64,000 nt of DNA, taken from assembly GCF_000090795.2 (NCBI RefSeq), contig NW_003546252.1:277507-341506 (forward strand). Reading direction: 5' to 3'. The stretch comes from Amphimedon queenslandica. Lineage: Eukaryota; Porifera; Demospongiae; Haplosclerida; Niphatidae. Positions 56,319-64,000 of the stretch are shown here, piece by piece. The notes below the pieces were generated by a model. It saw nothing but the letters and a program-made list of their open reading frames with translations. It was not told where the DNA came from and ran no database searches. Position numbers and translations under genes: made by a program. Position 1 is the first letter of the stretch. Every line of letters begins with the position of its first letter.

Positions 56319-56487
56319 CTGTATTAATTAATATGCATGATAAAAGAGGAGGTTCAGTTGTAATAGATTTCTCAATCTTATTAATTATTCCTTTCAAGAA
56401 ATTATGTTTGTTGGGTTTATTGTTCTTTTTAGTAATGGTTACAATCTTTTCCAACAAAGTTGAAACTTCTTTAGTCGCCTCTTTTTA

Positions 56488-56676
56488 TCAAGATAGTTCA
56501 GTGTCACCAACAGCTAAACCAATCTGTATAAAATGGGCTGGTCACAGTGGTCAGTGAATGGAATCAATAGAATATGAACATACCAATAAATTAAGGAATA
56601 GAATTGGCATCAAAATCACAAGCACAATTATTAATGAAAATGAAACCACTGGATACTGTACATCAGGCAAATTCAT
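56488..56676 (-). CDS. Possible tiny single-span membrane protein
   Basis: Two exon candidates (56676-56584 and 56523-56488) join in phase through GTATGT...TACAG into 42 residues with one clear membrane segment (VVSFSLIIVLVILMPILFL) and a stop. It may instead be an internal part of a longer minus-strand gene with the coiled-coil exon downstream. Similar membrane segments can arise by chance in AT-rich DNA. Confidence 0.25.
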
Positions 56677-57326
56677 TTTATTATTCTGTCGCAATAATGA
56701 ATCCATATGAAGTTCCCCCACTGTCACTGTTATGCTTTAACAGTTGTCCTCCATGGAGTGCTACAGCTACAACAGCTGTAGTACATTGTACAATTATTAC
56801 CTTGGCAAATGTTCTCATGAATATTTAAAGTATAACTATGCAGATCCACAAGTACAGTAAGGCGTATTAATACAAAAATGCAGTTTATAAGGCCAGAATA
56901 ATCCCAATCACGCATTCCAGTGATGGCTGGCATAGGGATCGAGTCTGCATGGCTACGTGAGATTAGGCTGCTTCCCAGTTTGGGGCATTGACTGTAATCA
57001 ATTCATTCAATGCTGTATCAGAGAAAGTTGGCAACAAGTGCATAGCATTGTTCAAATAAACAGCATCTGTGTTTAAACATTTTGTAACTGGTCCTAGGAC
57101 AAAAATTGGCATTGAGGAAAATGTTTAAATAACTTAACCCTAGGTCCCCCTATCAGACCTATTGGAAAGAGAAAGGTGGGAAAATGGCATTCTAATTTTC
57201 GATTTTATGAGTGAGAGACTAAAAACTTAGATCTAAGATACTCAAAAAGTCAAAAATTCAAACAAAATTAATAATTATTATTAAAAAATATATAAGAGTC
57301 TACTGCAAAAGTAAAAACAGCAATCA
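56677..57326. other. Region without a resolved gene
   Basis: Minus-strand open stretches at 56800-56933 (MPAITGMRDWDYSG...) and 56690-56790 have plausible splice sites, but I cannot join them into a recognisable protein. The rest is 3' flank of the sacsin-like gene. Confidence 0.3.
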
Positions 57327-60300
57327 CTATTGCATATCAACACACTGAGAACAATCAAAATCTATTTTAGTTGCTAAAGTAGTAAGTTCACATTTTTTCA
57401 ATATGCCAGTTAAAGTTTTTAATGACTGTGGTTTCGTGTCAATAGTAGCTTTAATTGCAAACATTACAGAAGCACTTTTCTCATGATTTGTCTTACTGCT
57501 GTATAAACATTCAGTAAGAGTTTCAAAGGAAATGAGCTTTTCACTGTACAAGTGCATTGCAACAGCTGACAAATTGCTTGGCAGTACCAAAGCTTCAGAT
57601 AGTTCAGCAAAATATTTTCTAAATACCCCTGGTACATCTTTGAAATACTGGCCTATCAGAGAAGATCATAATGAACTATATAATATTGTTATACTTTGAG
57701 AATCTGATGATACTGAAAATTTAGGGGAATGTGTTTCAGAAAACTGATCAGCTATAATGAATTAAGAAAAATTAATGTTAGATTTACCATCATTATTTCA
57801 TGAACTTACCCTTGGTTAGTATAATATTAATTTTTTGAAAATCAGATTTTATTCCTTTCAACTCAACTGGATAATTTAACTCTGATAATGTATCAGAACC
57901 AGGCGTAAGTGTAATTGTAATTAAACATTCAGGAAAACGAGGAGGGCATAAGCTGCCATATTGATCAATAATTTTTTGACTGACCTACATGTAAAGCAAG
58001 AATATACTAATTTAAATGGTAATAATAATTTTACTTTTGTAGGACTTTGATGCTCTCTGACTGACCATCCTGGAAAGTCCACACAAGCATCAAAGGACAA
58101 TTCAATAAATCCATTGCTTGGTTCATCAAAAGTAAATGATATTTGGCTATTAAGCCGGATGTTCTTTAAAGTATCATGAATATACTGTACATAATGTAAC
58201 ATTAAAGAAAATTGTACAATGTATAATAATTTACCTGTATAAGTGCATTAAGATCTTTACATAATAAAAATCTCATTAACCATTCTCTTCCTGCTTTTTG
58301 AGTCTCATACATTACTTGACCAAAATAAAGTTTTTCAGGCAAATTATTTTCTACTAAATATATCTGATAATAGTAGCTATATGTAGTTATGATGACATAC
58401 CTGCTGCAAATTGTGCAGTTGATCCATCATTTTCCATAGACAAAGAAAATTCTGTAGTACTTTTCGAATGAGATGGTAAAACTGGCTCTTCCCTAGCACT
58501 TGCAGAAATTGGTGGATCTTCTGAATGTGTAGGTCCTCTATTATGGCTTGTACGACCAAGTCTCTTCAAATGTTTCATGATAATTGACCACAGAGAAAAT
58601 TCTGTGACAGAAATACAACCATACCTTTCACCAATAGAAAAATTTCCTCCTTCGATTTGTTGAAACTGGTAAGGTGATGGTTGATTATCAGAAGCAGTAG
58701 CAAAGCTAAGGGAATTAATATGATCACTTGTTTCTATAGAAACACAGTGCTGTATTTTTAGCATTACTGGTTCAGAAAGAGGCTGAGAAGCTGAAATAGC
58801 ATATACAGCACTAACAAACTCTGTATTTTCTGGTAAAACAAAATTTCCTCCAACAATAGCTGTGACAGTTAATTTGACAGTACTCGAAGGTACAGCTTCC
58901 TTAGGTATGAAGAGGCTTAACCCATACTCTTCCCATTTTAGAAATGAAGAGTTATCACTATTGAGCAAAAATTCTTTTTCTCCAGCAATACAAGTATTTT
59001 CAAGCTTCTTCCTCTTGTGGTGCCACTCTAGCAATAAATACATATACAGTAATGCTGTAGTTTTAGCAGTTACATGCTCTACTTTCAAAATTTAGTATTT
59101 ATCATGGGCACATCATTTAACATATGTGTACCTGTCAGAGGGATATGGTAATCAACCTGAACTGCTTTGTCTTTACATTCCTTGACTTTTAACTGCTGTT
59201 CAAGCAACTCTATTTTTTCTTGTAACTCTTTTCTCAGCTTCTCTTCATCTAGTACAAATACGTATATAATTTTATTTTACTTTACATAAAGATATACCTG
59301 GTTGAGATATGAGATCACACTGAATAGCTACATCTGTTTTTCTTTTTTGTTCTGATACTGAATAAAATAATGTTATTATAATTTTATTGCAATGTCATCA
59401 TAAAATCTACAGCAACATAAGAGTGGAGGGCATAAATGCATAAACACTTTCCATTAAAAGGTATTACATAGTAGTTAACAATCATAGTATTATTCTAAAT
59501 GGCTACAATTCCTTGTAACCCATTTATTACAACCACTTTGATGAACATCAGTTGACTGCAGCAAATATTCTGGAGTTATGGGTATTTTTCAAAATTTCAA
59601 GAACGCATGGACTATTTTTATAGCTTGAAATGCCTCCAAATTTTTTATGAAATTTTTTATCAAATTTTCTGATACTTTAAATGCTATACAGAAAGTTTGA
59701 ACTCATTCTGAGTTCAAATGAGCATTTTTCTAAACAAAACTGTTGAAAAAGCATGGATACAGACAGCATAATTAAACCAACCTAGAGTATGATGCTATAA
59801 TAAAACCCCTAACTCAATAACACAATTTGGTATGCATTATGATATAAAAGTATAGGTAATCACTTACTCATTGATTCATTTAGTCGTTGTTTTGGTTCAA
59901 AGAGCATCACCACTAGATCATACACTCTTTCAGCATTTTCAGCCATACGAATAGCATCAGTGGAAGAATATACATCAACAGGTGCAAGGGGAAGAGAGTG
60001 ACGGTTAGGATATCTTGAATCAAGATAATATTTCTCCATTGAAAGTACTAGCTGGGGTAGCTCTCTCAGTTCAGCAAATTTCTTTGATGATGCTATAGCA
60101 TTAGCATGGGAGTAAAGGTAGTGATTTGTAAGGCTGTCAGGATTCAAACCAAATAGTTTATACATTCCTGCCTTTAATGTTTTTTCACATGCTTCATGAG
60201 CTAGAAATAAAACTTGACAGCACAAAAATTTGTCTGGTAAGTACCGGCGTAAAATACTCATTGCTAATAGATCAGTTTCTGCTTGTTTTAACCACCTATG

Positions 60301-63300
60301 TGCTTCTGAAGAATTAGTGCGTGGCAAAATAAAAGGTCTTGTGGATGACTCAAAGTTTTGACTAGAATGTGAATCAGATGTTTTCAGGTTATGGTGATCG
60401 GAGCTTCCAAATGTTTCTTGTGCAAATTTATCCCATTGACTGAAGCAACTTTTGGCCATACGGGAATGCAATGGTTGTTCTTCTTCAATTTCAATTGATA
60501 CTGACTCTTTAACTTCTATTTGCTCTTTTAAAAATTGGAAGGCTTTTTCGTATAAATCAGCTTCACTAGCAAGAACTCTGTCAGGATGATACTTTAGATA
60601 CATACGTTTTGTTGCTTTTCTTTTATCATCCTGATCTGTGATCATCCAAATCCTCTCAAGCTCATTACTTATTAATTTTTTTAGCTTTTCTAATTTCATG
60701 TGTCCACTAATTTCAGCTGCTTTACTTTCTACGTTGGATAGTATGAGCTCCTTGCATTTTAATTTTAATGTTTTTTTGTTAAAAGATGGTAATTTGTACA
60801 AGTCTACAATAGAGACATCTCTAATTTTTTCATCACTTAAATCACTGACACAAATTTTGTATCTCTGAAAAATAATATCTTCATTGCCTTCGTTTTGCAT
60901 GATTAGATACAATATAGTAGCATACACAAAATTCCCTTCACTAATTTCAAACCCCACCCACTCTTCAGGGTGAAATAAATGATTAATATCCATTTCTAAA
61001 TCTCGAACAATTTCTTTTGATATTTCTTTACCACGAACAATGCTATCCAATTTTTTCACAGAGATCAAATTTATGTCTGCATCATCATCATATTCCTCTA
61101 AAATATCATTTAAGTCATCATTGGTTTGTGCTGTTAGGCAATCAGTAATCGGGCGTAAGAATGTTAAATATTTTGTCAATTTCACTTGATGCATTCGAGC
61201 TATTTCTACACACATAATAGAAGCCATATCTTTACAAAAAGGCTTACTGCCAGGTTTAGCATTACTGTCCACATAGAGAGTAGAGTCTTGAAATAAGAAT
61301 GGTACATTAATGGTACCAATTAGCATTTCATCAGCCAATAACTTTATGTAACAACCAAGGTCTTCTATGACAACTACTTTTACATCAGAAAAAAATTTAT
61401 TGGCAAGTGTCAAAATAAATTTATCAATTTCTGTATCAATTTCGGTATCATCTACTGTAGGGCTATCAATAATTTTTAAATGAGCTAATATTGCCTTTGG
61501 AAGTACTAATTGCAAGGATGGAACAAGAGATTTCAAATTTTGAAAATGATCCATAAGATCTGGAAATTTACTAGTTTGATCTGATTTAAGGAGTAACTCT
61601 TCCTGACATACAAGGGATAAACCCTGTGGTCTAACTTCTTCTGGTAATGCAAGGCATATTTTTCTTTCAGATATGCTTTTACTTTGAGAGCTTTGAGGCA
61701 CTGCAGGCAACTGAAACAAAGAGTAAGAAGATCCTGCAAAATTTAAATGGCTATCAAAATAACGTTTTAAATCTATAAATAACAGCTCTGTTGATAGTTT
61801 CATGTAGCCTTCATCATTAGGCAAATATAAAGGTGAAAGCTCTTTGGTAATAATATCTTCATCTCTAGAATCGTCCTTACACAGTTTATAAAGTTTTACT
61901 AATGCCTCTCTGACTTTTATGGATTCATTTGTGTTCAGTTTTCTGTCCTTTAACTGCTCCAAAAATTGTTGTAGTGCTTTAAGTGAGATGCTCTCAGATA
62001 TACCAATAAGAAACAGGTTGTTACCAAATTCTTCCATAAAAGAAGGTAATGAAATAATATAAGGGAAAAAATTCCTAGCGTCATGATCGCTTGATATATG
62101 TCTTACTACTTGTATTGGCTTTACAAGAACTGGCCGAGATACAGTATCGTTCCTTGAATTATTAGCTGACACTGGAATGCAAGGTAAAGTGACAAGTTGT
62201 TCTAAAAATTGATTTGCACTGTTTTCAATAAGGTACCGAAAACTCTTCACAATCACAGACTGCAATAAACAGCATTGATCACATGTAATAATAATATCAT
62301 ATTTGCTAAAAAGACTGGGGTCAGATAAATATGTTTCTGAAACATATGCCAAGTTTCTAAAAACATCCTCTACTTGAGGTTTAATAGTAACACCAAGTTT
62401 TTTTAGTGTCATATCACAATATGATTCATTCTCTGCAGGAAATATTGATGCCTCCATAAAATGCTGTTTATATTCCTGTGATTCCATGTATTCTGTAGGT
62501 AACTTGAAAACTGGCTTTACTGTCCATACTAATTCAGCATAATTATGCAACACTACTTCATTTAGAGACGTTAATCCTGTAGATTTGTGTGGCATCTTAA
62601 TCCATTCAAAATTGTCAAGAGGTTCAACTATTATGAAACTAATGCTACTAATCTCTGCCAAGAAACTTGAGTCTTCATGCCATTCTATTGCTGACTTAGA
62701 GAACAAATAAGAAGCTAACATATTAGAGGCCATTAGCCATTCTGAAGCATTTTTGATAGAAAGTGATTTACAGCAATTTTTAAAACTCTCTTTATCTAGT
62801 GTATCTTGTAAGCCTAGTGTGTGAAGAAACCATAACCATGTTTCTTTTTGATAGTCTGAGGGAACAAATGTAAAATGATCCTCAAATGCATTAAAAAGAG
62901 GAATAGTGTGGTCCTTAAAGTAAGAGACTGGTTGAAGTTTCCCATCTTTTCCCTCAATGCATGGTAATTTACATAACTCAGAGTAAAACTTGGAAGGTAC
63001 ATGTATAATACTGTCCCTTTCACTAATAAAATTATTGTCTTTTATGTGACTCAACTGCTCAAACCTTTCTTGATAATTTAACCTACTAAATTTAGGAAAA
63101 ATAAAGCGAATAAAAACACTCTCTTTATCAACACTTTCAATTCCAAATACTTTCATGTCACAAAAACTACTCCATAATCCTGATGGGTTAAGAAATATAA
63201 TATTTGCATCTGTAGCCCATTTACTATAACCAGCCTGACATACCTCATAATCATGTGATACAGATACAGTATACACATCTTTACCAGAAATACAAATAAG

Positions 63301-64000
63301 ATCACCTTGTATCGACTCAAATACTGGCAAGGACTTCATGTAATTTAAACTTTCTGAATTATTTCTAAAATTTATTTGTCCCAGATATTTTAACAAGAGC
63401 TGAAATTTAGGAAATGAGCTCTTAAGAAGGTTAAAAATATTTTTCTGTTCATGAATATGATACAACATACAGAGAACTTTGTCAGCATCTGTTAGTTGAA
63501 AGCAGTATTTTTCAACATCTGAAGGTAATGCTATTTCTGTATCAAAAAATGGAACATCAAATGAGCACAGCATGTCACAAAACTCTACATCACATGATGA
63601 TATGTCTTTAGCAAGTGGTTTTATAATTGGACGTATTGGTGATGATGCATTGAAATATATGCCTGATATTGAAGGTATTAAAGCCCATTTGCTGACAACA
63701 TCAGCTTGATGGAGTTTAAAAGTATCATCAGTGCTAAGACATTGCCACAAACTTATAAGTTCCTCTTGTGTGAGTATTATTTCATCTAACCATAATGTAG
63801 CAAGGCCAATAACACATGAATTTGAATTATCAACTTCAAAACTTGAAAGCTCTAAAGAAACGTTTTCCTTCAGTAAATCATCAACAAAGGTGAAAGTAAC
63901 TTTTTTGGGAGCTAAAAAATAAGAAGGACTAATTTTTGGACATAAACTGATTAGAGATTCATGTAAAAATTGAGACTGGCTATTTGGAAAAAGTCGAGTG
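57327..64000 (-). CDS. Sacsin-like protein (J, HEPN) fused to a ZU5-UPA-like-death-fold tail; 5' end outside window
   Basis: The main exon runs open from the right edge to 59868, then seven exons (59357-59298, 59248-59132, 59027-58401, 58353-58235, 58184-58035, 57984-57810, 57652-57327) all join in phase to a stop. The large exon carries sacsin-repeat sequence (for example KLPCIEGKDGKL, then WLWFLHTLGLQD), a J-like segment (ATKRMYLKYHPDRV with the HPD triad, about 60560-60610), and a HEPN domain (RWLKQAETDLLAMSILRR to about 59900). Sacsin normally ends here; it is a co-chaperone of Hsp70 with Hsp90-like N-terminal parts, which would lie outside. Next come a short coiled coil (EEKLRKELQEKIELLEQQL), a ZU5 domain (YGLSLFIPKEAVPSSTVKLT onward), a beta-rich UPA-like region (VENNLPEKLYFGQ to ILTKG) and a C-terminal helical CARD/death-like domain (57652-57327). 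If the GTAAGT donor at 59867 is not used, the protein would stop four codons on (MSK) and the ZU5 part would be a separate gene. Confidence 0.8.

Overview
The window looks like nuclear DNA of an early-branching animal, most likely a demosponge of the Amphimedon type. The reasons are an AT-rich background, many very short introns (about 45-60 bases) beside longer ones full of the palindrome ACATGT, animal-only genes (an R-Smad, a Rab escort protein, an SH2 tyrosine-kinase-like protein), and several large proteins built from death-fold, ankyrin, ZU5 and sacsin parts. The organism is inferred; no marker in the window names the species. Gene models were built by hand from homology and splice signals. 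For every multi-exon model reported as intact, the exon lengths add up in phase.

Layout. 1-2.4 kb: remains of two hAT DNA transposons. 2.4-6.2 kb: intergenic, with one small palindromic element. 6.2-6.4 kb (-): two exons resembling the N-terminal leucine zipper of arginyl-tRNA synthetase, head to head with a BMP-type Smad (6.9-9.4 kb, +). 9.9-19.0 kb (+): complete 23-exon eIF5B. 19.4-24.0 kb (-): a divergent p97/Cdc48 AAA ATPase paralogue. 24.8-28.0 kb (+): an ankyrin-repeat protein opening with a hydrophobic stretch and a 2A (NPGP) ribosome-skipping motif. 29.5-33.2 kb: a scrambled duplicate of the eIF5B 3' half next to a scrap of the Rab-escort gene. 34.0-40.8 kb (-): two tandem P-loop/winged-helix/death-domain genes, one decayed and one intact. 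41.1-43.0 kb (-): a MACPF-like gene. 43.2-50.4 kb (+): CHM/Rab escort protein. 50.8-54.7 kb (-): a death domain-coiled coil-SH2-pseudokinase gene. 56.1-56.7 kb (-): uncertain small exons. 57.3 kb to the right edge (-): a sacsin-like protein with J and HEPN domains whose exons run in phase into a ZU5-UPA-like-death-fold tail; its 5' end lies outside.

The window therefore alternates conserved housekeeping genes (eIF5B, CHM, Smad) with lineage-specific, probably innate-immune or cell-death genes that use death-fold adaptors. The three most notable loci are the sacsin-ZU5-death-fold fusion, the death-domain SH2 pseudokinase, and the 2A-headed ankyrin protein. Short inverted-repeat elements, including a family with TACCGTATAG ends, sit mostly in introns.
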